Part shown: positions 1 through 8,072 of the stretch, piece by piece
How positions within the stretch are numbered: position 1 is the first letter of the stretch
Layout of the letters: each line of letters starts with the position of its first letter
NCBI GenBank assembly: GCA_036478595.1
Contig: JAZGEF010000009.1
Span: 1-64,000 of the forward strand
Direction of reading: 5' to 3'
Length of the DNA: 64,000 nucleotides
From: Granulosicoccus sp036478595
GTDB lineage: Bacteria; Pseudomonadota; Gammaproteobacteria; Granulosicoccales; Granulosicoccaceae
The notes under the pieces: model-generated
Database searches by the model: none
What the model saw: the letters and a program-made list of their open reading frames with translations, nothing else
Told to the model about the DNA's origin: nothing
Translations under genes and position numbers: made by a program

Positions 1-976
<976 letters not shown>

Positions 977-1160
977 AAAGTTATTCTTGGTTAGCTCTGC
1001 CAATATGTTTAACCACATTAACGTTGCGCCAAGGTGCCCTACGGCACTAAAACATTTAAACGTAAGAATTTGAAGCTCGAATTAAATTTAAGCTTCAGAT
1101 ACTTCGTCTTCTATCAATTGCCAAACGCAACCAACAAAACACAAGTACCCATGTAAGTTA

Positions 1161-1182
1161 CTTGATTCAATTGTAAAAGAGC
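1161..1182 (-). promoter_or_regulatory. boxA-like antitermination site in the rRNA leader
   Basis: The minus strand reads GCTCTTTTACAATTGAA, close to the rRNA boxA core TGCTCTTTAACAA recognised by NusB/NusE. It lies about 190 bases upstream of the mature 16S 5' end and downstream of both promoter candidates, the usual place for boxA. The surrounding leader (977 to about 1340) is otherwise non-coding and would form the 5' half of the 16S processing stem. The call rests on motif and position only. Confidence 0.6.
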
Positions 1183-1345
1183 GGGCTCATCTGAACTTTA
1201 AATATGACTCTAAAGTTCCGCTTGGCCGAGTTCGAGAAGTATACACGAACCTTTTTGAAATTGATCATTTAATTTGAAAAATTTCTCACCCGCTTCGTGC
1301 GTCGAGGTGTCTAGGACAACTCTCTGCGCTGCAGCGAGGAAGCGA

Positions 1346-1373
1346 ATTATAGAGATGCTGACAAGCGGGTCAA
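1346..1373 (-). promoter_or_regulatory. Probable rRNA operon promoter (proximal)
   Basis: On the minus strand a -35 box TTGACC (1368-1373) and a perfect -10 box TATAAT (1346-1351) are 16 bases apart. Transcription would start near 1339 and give a leader of about 360 bases before the 16S gene, typical of rRNA operons. The bases just after the -10 are moderately GC-rich (TCGCTTCCTCGC), as expected for a growth-rate-controlled promoter. Confidence 0.7.
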
Positions 1374-1518
1374 CAATAGATTTTGCATGGTACTTGTGAC
1401 GCACAGGATCAGAGTGTGAAAGGCCCGCTGGCAGGTGCCTAATTTAATCAACTATCGGGAATTATCCAGCGCCGTATTATTTCTATATAAACAATAAAAA
1501 CAAATAGATATACTAAGA

Positions 1519-1548
1519 GTATTAGTTAAATTCACCGCACAGCGTCAA
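1519..1548 (-). promoter_or_regulatory. Possible upstream rRNA promoter
   Basis: On the minus strand TTGACG (1543-1548) and TAATAC (1519-1524) are separated by 18 bases, with AT-rich DNA downstream. A tandem promoter pair is usual for rRNA operons, so this could be the distal promoter. It lies inside the region where the lost part of tyrS would have been, so it may be younger than the tyrS decay. No further support. Confidence 0.35.
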
Positions 1549-1740
1549 CAAAATAACGGCCAGTTTTTTTTCCAAACGCGGCTAAATTTTGTTTGCTTGG
1601 AGGCTCGTTGCCTTGCGAATAACTCGATTTTGAAGTGTTGTTGGCGCTCAACTGGTGTGCCATTACTCGCGATGACTAGCGTTTCCTGAACTCACCGGCA
1701 TTCAGCCGTTCAATAATGCCGCATCGTATTGTTAGTGAAC

Positions 1741-2002
1741 ATTATGTGTAGCATTGGCTTCTATTTGTTCATCATCAGGCCCCGATCGAGTAGCGTTACG
1801 ACCCGATGAACCAGCGATCCTGCCAGTCAAGTCGCCAATCAGAAAAGTCATTTCATGACTCGCATCCTGATACTGGCGTATTTGATTGAATAACACCGTG
1901 TGGCCAAGATGAAAATCGGGCGCAGCTTGATTAAAAACCCGCCTTAATTTTAAGTGGTCGCCCTAACTTAAGCCGCTCTTCCAGCTCCGTTAGCACGAGA
2001 AC
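1741..2002 (-). pseudogene. tyrS: tyrS fragment (tyrosyl-tRNA synthetase), decayed
   Basis: Minus-strand translation gives a piece of tyrosyl-tRNA synthetase. From 2002 to about 1934 the frame reads ...ELEERLKLGRPLKIKAGF, matching the N-terminal stretch before the Rossmann fold. One extra T in a run of five near 1933 then shifts the frame. From about 1932 to 1741 a clean frame continues with NQAAPDFHLGHTV, containing the class I HIGH signature as HLGH, and with FLIGDLTGRIAGSSGRNATR, the classic TyrRS block. A stop codon (TAA) lies just upstream of 2002 and no start is in frame. Beyond 1741 the match fades (weak similarity to about 1690), so roughly the last three quarters of the enzyme is missing. 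In Pseudomonas tyrS sits in this place, divergent from the M23 peptidase gene and ahead of an rRNA operon, which supports decay in place rather than insertion. A working TyrRS must be encoded elsewhere. Confidence 0.88.
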
Positions 2003-2310
2003 TTAGTTTGCCCCACGTTTGATTAGGGCTAGTGGTCTTCGATCGAAAGTTGGCTCGTGAGGTAAAGGATTGGAAACGAATGCTGAAATATGACAAAATT
2101 GACTGCTGAGAGTCCAAATGTTGCGCGCGGTGTTCTACACTTCTACACACGCGACACCATACCGCGACTATAACGAAAAAGTGCCTCAGGTACTTGACGA
2201 CTAATCACATTTGTACGGGCGACGCATTGATACACAATACTCACGGCTACCGCCCTCACAACGTTGACTTCAAATCAAGCCGACGAACTGGCGGCACCAT
2301 TATTAGTAAA

Positions 2311-3981
2311 ATGAGTGGCATGATTGGTAGCAATAACGGCTTGAAAAACAAAATGCAACACATGGCACCTCGCTCGGAACGGTTTAATCGCTTGTCCAGA
2401 AGCTCGGCGCCTATGGGCGCTGTGCGAATAAATGCCAAATCGAACAGGCGATTTTTTCACGTAGGCGAGCATCACGTACGAAAACTATACATCGCACTTG
2501 TCGTCATTGCTGGTGGGATTTTGGTCACCACGTCCAGCACTGGCAAGGATGAACGCCCCACCCAAACTATCGCTGTGTTATCGATAAGCCCTCCGACTTT
2601 TTTCTTTGACGACACAAGCAATGCATTGGGCGATTCGTCAGTTTTAGCGGATGCCAAACCCGTCAGCAACAATACCGGGGTTCAATTAGGGCAAGAAGGC
2701 ATTCTCGAACGCACATTAATGAAGCAGCTGCATTCATTAACACCTGCGCAGATTGCCGCAGAGACGGCTGCAAACTCAGCAAATAAAACGGTGCCTTTAT
2801 CGTCTCCGGTTTTAGCAATGGTCAATCAACCCGCTATCGCCGCGCTGCGCAAAAACACTACCGCACCTGAAGGTTCAAGCGAAACCGTCGTTAGAATTAA
2901 ATCCGGCGATACCCTGTCACGCATATTGAACGATCGAGGTGTGAAAGTTGACCAAATGCCAAAGCTACTAGTTGATGACATTGTCAAAAAATATCTGTCT
3001 AATTTGCGCATTGGCCAAGAGCTTGAAATCGTGCAACTCGCCAATGGTAGTTTTCATAGCCTCAGCACTCGAGTTGGCAAAGATCGTCGGATCACCATTC
3101 GTAAATCAACAGGTGGTTTTGCCACGGCATCGATTGACTTACCGGTTGAAAAAGAACGCGTAGTAACATCCGGCACCATTGAGCAATCACTATTTATTGC
3201 TGCAGAACAAGCCAAGTTAAAACAATCCACTATTATGGAATTGGCTGATATATTTCAGTGGGAACTCGATTTTGCACGAGACATACGCAAAGGTGATCAA
3301 TTCAGCCTGGTATACGATCGTCTCTATAGAGAAGGTAAATACATTGGCGATGGTGAAATACTAGCTGCAGAATTTATCCGTGGTGGTCGTAGTTACCGTG
3401 CTGTTCGTTTCACATCTCCTGAAGGCGATACGGGTTATTTTACCCCTGACGGTCAATCTAAACGCCGGACATTTTTACGACACCCAGTTGATGTGGTACG
3501 CATAACATCTAAGTTTGATCCAAACCGCGTGCATCCGGTGCTGCATAAAATACGGGCTCACAAAGGAGTAGACTATGGCTCACCTTATGGATCACCAATT
3601 CGAGCAACCGCTGACGGCAAGGTTAGCTACTCAGGTGCTAAAAACGCTTACGGCAATACGGTTATTCTTAAACATGGCAACAACGTAAGCACCTTGTATG
3701 CACACATGTCTAAAATTTCGAGCAAATCGAAAGTAGGCAAACGAGTTAAGCAAGGTGATGTAATTGGCTATGTTGGCAAAACTGGACGAGTTACCGGTAC
3801 ACATTTACACTATGAATTTCGCCGCGCTGGCAAACATGTGGATCCATTAAAAGTAGAATTCCCACAAGCCGACCCGCTACCTAAAAAACATCGGGCTCAA
3901 CTGCGAAGCGTGTCTGACGAACTGCTGTCGCAAATGCGCAGCGTAGTGCCTATATCGGCACAAATTGCGGCGGCAGACTAA
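2311..3981 (+). CDS. M23 family murein endopeptidase (MepM-like)
   Basis: Predicted zinc peptidase that cuts peptide cross-links in peptidoglycan, acting in the periplasm while anchored in the inner membrane. Counting from the upstream TTG at 2194, a hydrophobic anchor lies near residues 97-113, an OapA/LysM-like domain begins near residue 229 (VRIKSGDTLSRIL), and the M23 catalytic domain carries HKGVDYG near 456 and THLHYEFR near 535, giving the zinc-binding H...D and HxH sets. The frame is open from TTG 2194, which has an AGG upstream; ATG 2311 is preferred because the 39 codons before it do not look like protein, but the start is uncertain. In Pseudomonas the homologue is divergent from tyrS, as is the case here with the tyrS fragment. 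Confidence 0.85.
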   Translation: MSGMIGSNNGLKNKMQHMAPRSERFNRLSRSSAPMGAVRINAKSNRRFFHVGEHHVRKLYIALVVIAGGILVTTSSTGKDERPTQTIAVLSISPPTFFFDDTSNALGDSSVLADAKPVSNNTGVQLGQEGILERTLMKQLHSLTPAQIAAETAANSANKTVPLSSPVLAMVNQPAIAALRKNTTAPEGSSETVVRIKSGDTLSRILNDRGVKVDQMPKLLVDDIVKKYLSNLRIGQELEIVQLANGSFHSLSTRVGKDRRITIRKSTGGFATASIDLPVEKERVVTSGTIEQSLFIAAEQAKLKQSTIMELADIFQWELDFARDIRKGDQFSLVYDRLYREGKYIGDGEILAAEFIRGGRSYRAVRFTSPEGDTGYFTPDGQSKRRTFLRHPVDVVRITSKFDPNRVHPVLHKIRAHKGVDYGSPYGSPIRATADGKVSYSGAKNAYGNTVILKHGNNVSTLYAHMSKISSKSKVGKRVKQGDVIGYVGKTGRVTGTHLHYEFRRAGKHVDPLKVEFPQADPLPKKHRAQLRSVSDELLSQMRSVVPISAQIAAAD

Positions 3982-4138
3982 AAGGTGAAATGTGTCATTT
4001 CCGACTTCGTGAGATGGGAGGAATTATCGCAGCCAGCGGCCACATGTTGTGATTGTATTAGGATTACAAATCACATTTAAACCTGTCGGCATTACTTATC
4101 GGTTCGTGCCCCTGATAATGACAGCAGAATGGTAGCCA

Positions 4139-5197
4139 CTACGGACTACCAAAATACTTGCTGTACAACTGCGAGTAGAAACCCTCTTCACGTAGTTGCA
4201 GCAACGAAGAATTTATCGCTTCTAGCCTCTCGGAGCGTTCGGGCAACAATATGCCATAAAACTCCGGGCTGAAAGTCTCACCAGCTAGTTGCATCCACGA
4301 ACCGCTAACCGTGGTGATTTGATAAGACAGTATCGGAAAGTCAGCCACAATAGCATCGACTTCATCTGCTTTGAGTGCAGCATACATTGCATCAATTGTT
4401 GTATAGGGCTTTACCGGAAGGTTCTTCAAGCTCATGAAATTCTGATGGGACGAACCTTCCGTAACTGCCACACGCTTGCCAGCTAAATCAGACCATGACT
4501 CAATGCCAGTTTGTAGTTCTGCAACGGTGAGCGCTGTGGTTATTTTTGCCGTCAATGTGGAGATAAAAAACAGGCTCACGATAATCCAAAACATCGCCAA
4601 CAAGCGATTGAGCACCTTATGCGGGACTTCCTTTTCAAACCCTCCCATGGTCAGGATGACGAAGGCCCACCAGAATGCATCCCACACGCCGCCCAGATAA
4701 TCATCGCGAAAGTAATCGTGCCGAGCATCCTCGATACCCCGCTCCAAATACCAAACGAGGTTAGCGATTACAAACACCAGTAGCAGTGCACCCGACAGAA
4801 ACCACAGGATTCCGGAATCCCAAATGAGTGACAATGCACCGCTCTGCCCGCCTTTTTTAACAGCTATGGCCATACCTGAGGAAAATACGGGCTGACTATA
4901 ATCAGCACTGCTTTCACGGCTGGATATGATCGATATGTTGGCGATGGCCAGATCAGTGGCCCCAGTCACCGCATCGTCGATCATATCTCCAAACTGCTGA
5001 TATTCGACCCAATTAGTATCAACGGACAGCCGCAACGCTATTTCTTCCCACAACTCAACTGAGAAACCCGTGAGTTCGCCGTTAGTATCGTGGAACGAAA
5101 ATGGCGGCCGTTCAATTGTGCCTACATTGACCTGTTGGGCATGTGCGACAGACTGGCCACAGGAGACAAGCAAGAGGATGCGCCAAAGAATCGTCAT
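4139..5197 (-). CDS. Glutamate-receptor-like ligand-gated ion channel
   Basis: Combines a periplasmic solute-binding fold with a pore. Residues 1-20 are a signal peptide ending AHA-QQ. Residues about 22-118 and 230-350 are the two lobes of a family 3 solute-binding domain (for example PPFSF near 31 and DLAIANISI near 82). Between the lobes are a first membrane helix (about 129-150), a re-entrant pore loop with WDAFWWAFVILTMGGF (172-187) and a second helix (about 197-221). This order is that of the bacterial ionotropic glutamate receptor GluR0. The filter position reads TMGGF instead of the potassium-type TVGYG, so selectivity is unclear. The frame is open to 5431, but the signal peptide favours ATG 5197 and removes the overlap with the next gene. 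It stands alone; the ligand is likely an amino acid, by family only. Confidence 0.82.
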   Translation of the reverse strand: MTILWRILLLVSCGQSVAHAQQVNVGTIERPPFSFHDTNGELTGFSVELWEEIALRLSVDTNWVEYQQFGDMIDDAVTGATDLAIANISIISSRESSADYSQPVFSSGMAIAVKKGGQSGALSLIWDSGILWFLSGALLLVFVIANLVWYLERGIEDARHDYFRDDYLGGVWDAFWWAFVILTMGGFEKEVPHKVLNRLLAMFWIIVSLFFISTLTAKITTALTVAELQTGIESWSDLAGKRVAVTEGSSHQNFMSLKNLPVKPYTTIDAMYAALKADEVDAIVADFPILSYQITTVSGSWMQLAGETFSPEFYGILLPERSERLEAINSSLLQLREEGFYSQLYSKYFGSP

Positions 5198-5326
5198 TGT
5201 TTTAGCGGTAAAAGGGTGAGCTTTCAATGGATTGCCAGTTGTCAGTGGAATAAAAGCGATCAGGGAGTATGCACTACATTTCATGACCATCTTTGAACAC
5301 GGTGGAGCCCCTTTTTGATGCGTTTT

Positions 5327-5355
5327 TTGCACCAAACTAAAGATTCGCATACTAT
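5327..5355 (+). promoter_or_regulatory. Probable sigma-70 promoter of the DUF2853 gene
   Basis: TTGCAC (5327-5332) and TACTAT (5350-5355) are spaced by 17 bases, about 50 bases upstream of the DUF2853 start. A good AGGAG ribosome site follows at about 5389-5393. Confidence 0.5.
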
Positions 5356-5402
5356 ATCTATCACAACACAACTTAACACCACACAACAGGAGTAAATACT
5401 TA

Positions 5403-5735
5403 ATGAGTGATCTCGAGCAGAAACTCGCCAAATATAAAGCTGATGCGCAGGCTCAGCTAGAGAAGGCTGGTGAGACAGATATAGATGATGCGCTTTTAAG
5501 TAAGCTTGTCGACAACATGAAGCTGGTTATCGACAACAGAGATGCATTGGCAGTCGCAGGCACCGATCCATCCGAAATGGAAACGGTACGCAAGAACTTC
5601 GCTGTAAAAAAGCTCGGAATAGACGACCGCGATAAGGCGACCGCTGCCATACAAGGTGTTGCAGAAAAAATGAAGGACAGCCGCATGAAGAACCGAGCGG
5701 CTTTTTATTACCTAGTGCAAAAAGCACTTACCTGA
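5403..5735 (+). CDS. DUF2853 family protein
   Basis: A 110-residue soluble protein that is highly charged and predicted mostly helical, without signal peptide or membrane segments. It matches the small DUF2853 family (MSDLEQKLAKYKADA at the N-terminus, VRKNFAVKKLGI in the middle, and a helical C-terminus with FYYLVQKAL). The molecular function of the family is not known. It has its own promoter candidate, a clear AGGAG ribosome site and a terminator hairpin directly downstream, so it appears to be a single-gene unit. In Pseudomonas the slot between the M23 peptidase and erpA is held by anmK; here this gene and the receptor channel take that place. Confidence 0.8.
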   Translation: MSDLEQKLAKYKADAQAQLEKAGETDIDDALLSKLVDNMKLVIDNRDALAVAGTDPSEMETVRKNFAVKKLGIDDRDKATAAIQGVAEKMKDSRMKNRAAFYYLVQKALT

Positions 5736-5758
5736 TAGTGGAATGTTGCAATCATACT

Positions 5759-5786
5759 GCAGCGGCGCTGTGGCCGCTGCGGTTTT
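5759..5786 (+). terminator. Rho-independent terminator after the DUF2853 gene
   Basis: Perfect 8-bp stem GCAGCGGC / GCCGCTGC (5759-5766 and 5773-5780) with a 6-base loop, followed by GGTTTT. It starts 23 bases after the stop codon. Confidence 0.7.
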
Positions 5787-5828
5787 AGCCAATAGATTTG
5801 GTTTGCCCATGCGATTTATACAGACGAT

Positions 5829-6194
5829 TTATACAGAAAATGAACTACCACAGCCGCAGGTTGTGGTTGCATTAGGATTACGAATCACAAATTGCGATCC
5901 TTCCAATCCTTCTGTGTAATCAATCTCAGCACCCGTGAGGTATTGAAAACTCATTGGATCGATCAACAGCTTTACACCTTCTTTGAGTACTTCGGTGTCG
6001 CCGTCATTGACGGTTTCGTCAAATGTGAAACCATACTGGAAGCCCGAGCAGCCGCCGCCAGAAACAAACACCCGCAGCATCAGCTCAGGATTGCCCTCTT
6101 CGTCGATCAGCTCCTTCACCTTCAGCGCTGCCGCTTCGGTGAATACCAGTAAATCTGGCATTTCGAAATCATCTATTTCGATTTCGGTGCTCAT
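5829..6194 (-). CDS. erpA: Iron-sulfur cluster insertion protein ErpA
   Basis: A-type carrier that passes iron-sulfur clusters to target enzymes in the cytoplasm, including the isoprenoid enzymes IspG and IspH in E. coli. The 121 residues carry the three cluster cysteines of the family: Cys49 in SGGGCSGFQYGF, and Cys113 and Cys115 in TTCGCGSSF. The length and the SGGGC and GCGSSF motifs fit ErpA rather than IscA, which is shorter. An AGGAA ribosome site precedes ATG 6194. It is the last gene of a minus-strand set with argC and a DUF6776-type gene, the same group found in Pseudomonas. No regulator site was recognised. Confidence 0.93.
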   Translation of the reverse strand: MSTEIEIDDFEMPDLLVFTEAAALKVKELIDEEGNPELMLRVFVSGGGCSGFQYGFTFDETVNDGDTEVLKEGVKLLIDPMSFQYLTGAEIDYTEGLEGSQFVIRNPNATTTCGCGSSFSV

Positions 6195-6255
6195 TTGGGA
6201 ATTCCTCGTATTCGCATTACCGCCAGTTTACTTTACCAACCATTTTAGTCAAGTA

Positions 6256-6915
6256 TTATCGAAGACGTTCGATTTCCTTCCAAGGAATGCGATGGGTAAA
6301 GGCTTTATGTGACTTTTCAGTGGGTTTAACATGAATTTCGAGCTCATCCATAACGCCTTTCGTTTTCGGCACAGGTATATGCACCGTTTGGAAAAAACGC
6401 AGATTGAAATCTGGCGCTTTTTCGTCGCCTGAGTCGACAATACTAATTGGCTTGCCGGTGTCAGGCAGAATCGTGGCACCAACACTGCCTCTGATTCTGT
6501 TTCGACCTTCGGTTTGGATCAGTAATATGTTGAGCGACACCTCATCTGTTTCGAAATTCTTACTCATGGTGACTGCGTCAACAAACAAGCCACGTGCTTC
6601 GGTGTCATCCAAATTAGCAATACGACGATACAAACGCAGATCGGCGTCATCCGTCGCTTTCATACTGGTGGTGCTTTTAAGCTTGTCACGCAACGCTACT
6701 ACTGTAGCTTTAGCTTCTATCTGCGCTTGTTTCGCAGTGGCTGTTTCCAGTCTTAGTGCATCCCGTTCACCCGATAGCGCACTCAGCTTCTCAGCCATGA
6801 TGGCCTCATTCCGCTTCTTTGCCGAGCTCTCTTCAACGCTTTGCCCTGCTACAAATGACATTGCCAGAGCAATGGCAGCAAGGGTTGCCATGATCGTTTT
6901 GCTTGAATCCCACAT
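6256..6915 (-). CDS. DUF6776-type membrane-anchored coiled-coil protein
   Basis: A 219-residue protein with one N-terminal hydrophobic helix (about residues 8-26), a heptad-rich segment (about 28-90; EKLSALSGERDAL and similar) that should form a coiled coil, and a soluble C-terminal domain rich in beta strands. It probably sits in the inner membrane with its bulk in the periplasm. It resembles the conserved hypothetical protein between argC and erpA in Pseudomonas (DUF6776 as I recall); the function is not known. The gene starts 10 bases after argC, with AAAGG ahead of the ATG, so it is co-transcribed with argC and probably erpA. Confidence 0.7.
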   Translation of the reverse strand: MWDSSKTIMATLAAIALAMSFVAGQSVEESSAKKRNEAIMAEKLSALSGERDALRLETATAKQAQIEAKATVVALRDKLKSTTSMKATDDADLRLYRRIANLDDTEARGLFVDAVTMSKNFETDEVSLNILLIQTEGRNRIRGSVGATILPDTGKPISIVDSGDEKAPDFNLRFFQTVHIPVPKTKGVMDELEIHVKPTEKSHKAFTHRIPWKEIERLR

Positions 6916-6925
6916 ACGTGCCTTT

Positions 6926-7969
6926 CTAAGGTGACAGGGCGATATTCCCCAACCCAGCCGTTTCGCTGAGCCCTAGCATCAGATTCATGTTTTGTGCCGC
7001 CTGCCCCGCAGCCCCCTTAACTAGATTGTCTTCAACTGCCAAAACGACCACTGTATCTCGGTTTTGAGGCTTTAGAACCGCTATTCGGCATAAATTGGAG
7101 CCTCGAACTGAGCGCGTTTCGGGGTGAGAGCCTTGTGGCAGAACATCAACAAAAGGCTCATCGGCGTAACGAGCTTCAAAATGCTGCTGAATGACGTCGA
7201 TCGATAGGCTCGGATCTTTCAGGCGAGCATACAACGTTGCGTGAATGCCACGAATCAAGGGCAACAAATGAGGCGTAAATGTGAGGCGAGCCTCCCCCTC
7301 ACAAATGGCATTGAGCCCCTGCTCTATTTCTGGCAAGTGGCGATGGCCATTGACAGCATACGCTTTAAAATTATCAGCAGCTTCTGCCATTAACATGGGC
7401 ACCTGTGCGCCTCTTCCTGCGCCCGTCACACCGGATTTGGCATCAGCAATCAACGAATCGGTGTGAACCCAGTTTTGTTCAAGTAGTGGAATAAAGCCCA
7501 ACTGAGCGGCAGTGGGATAACAGCCAGGGTTAGCGACCAGTTCAGCCGTGGCAATGTCGGAACGGTTTATTTCGGTCAGGCCATAAATCGCCTTCTCTAG
7601 CCACTCTGGACTCGTGTGAGGCCCGCCATACCATTGCTCAAACAGGGCAACATCTTTGAGTCGAAAATCAGCAGACAAATCGATAACTTTGACGCCTTTT
7701 TTCAACAGCCCGGGTGCCTGCTTCATCGCAGTGCCATTAGGTGTTGCAAAAAAGACCAGATCACAATCGCTGTTTTCAATGATGGCTGGATTGGTAAATT
7801 CTAGTTCGCAAGCGCCTCGCAAACTTGGAAACAGGGCATCAACACGCGTGCCTTGATGAGTTCGAGAACTAATAAACGTGACGTTAACGTCAGTGCGATT
7901 AAGCAGAAGGCGAAGAAGTTCGACTCCCGTGTAACCGGAGCCGCCAATGATGCCGATTTTGTGTGCCAT
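6926..7969 (-). CDS. argC: N-acetyl-gamma-glutamyl-phosphate reductase
   Basis: Third enzyme of arginine synthesis: reduces N-acetylglutamyl phosphate to the semialdehyde with NADPH. The 347 residues show the nucleotide-binding loop GGSGYTG (9-15) and the catalytic cysteine in NPGCYPT (Cys150), with the C-terminal GxAxxAxQNMN-type signature (AAGQAAQNMNLM). The length is normal for the family. It heads the minus-strand run argC / DUF6776 / erpA. The other arg genes are not in this window, as is usual in gammaproteobacteria where argC is apart from argB. The ribosome site is weak, but the start fits family N-termini. Confidence 0.95.
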   Translation of the reverse strand: MAHKIGIIGGSGYTGVELLRLLLNRTDVNVTFISSRTHQGTRVDALFPSLRGACELEFTNPAIIENSDCDLVFFATPNGTAMKQAPGLLKKGVKVIDLSADFRLKDVALFEQWYGGPHTSPEWLEKAIYGLTEINRSDIATAELVANPGCYPTAAQLGFIPLLEQNWVHTDSLIADAKSGVTGAGRGAQVPMLMAEAADNFKAYAVNGHRHLPEIEQGLNAICEGEARLTFTPHLLPLIRGIHATLYARLKDPSLSIDVIQQHFEARYADEPFVDVLPQGSHPETRSVRGSNLCRIAVLKPQNRDTVVVLAVEDNLVKGAAGQAAQNMNLMLGLSETAGLGNIALSP

Positions 7970-8024
7970 TGCTGAGTAACTAGTTGAGCCAAAGAAGACA
8001 AAGTTACCACACTGAGTAGCGAGT

Positions 8025-8052
8025 GCTCACCCCGGTGCTTGCCGGAGTGAGC
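8025..8052. other. Hairpin between the lipoprotein gene and argC
   Basis: Inverted repeat GCTCAC-C-CCGG / CCGG-A-GTGAGC with a 6-base loop and one mismatch. It lies 20 bases after the stop of the minus-strand lipoprotein gene. Neither strand has a T-run after it, so it may slow or protect an RNA end rather than act as a classic terminator. Confidence 0.4.
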
Positions 8053-8072
8053 TGTCCATTTAAACGCCGTTT

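Noticed and set aside
1210..1404. 64-codon open frame in the rRNA leader, minus strand
   Set aside because: It covers the promoter and leader of the rRNA operon and has no protein-like composition or ribosome site.
6404..6934. 176-codon open frame antisense to the DUF6776-type gene
   Set aside because: Serine-rich shadow of the coiled-coil gene; no ribosome site.
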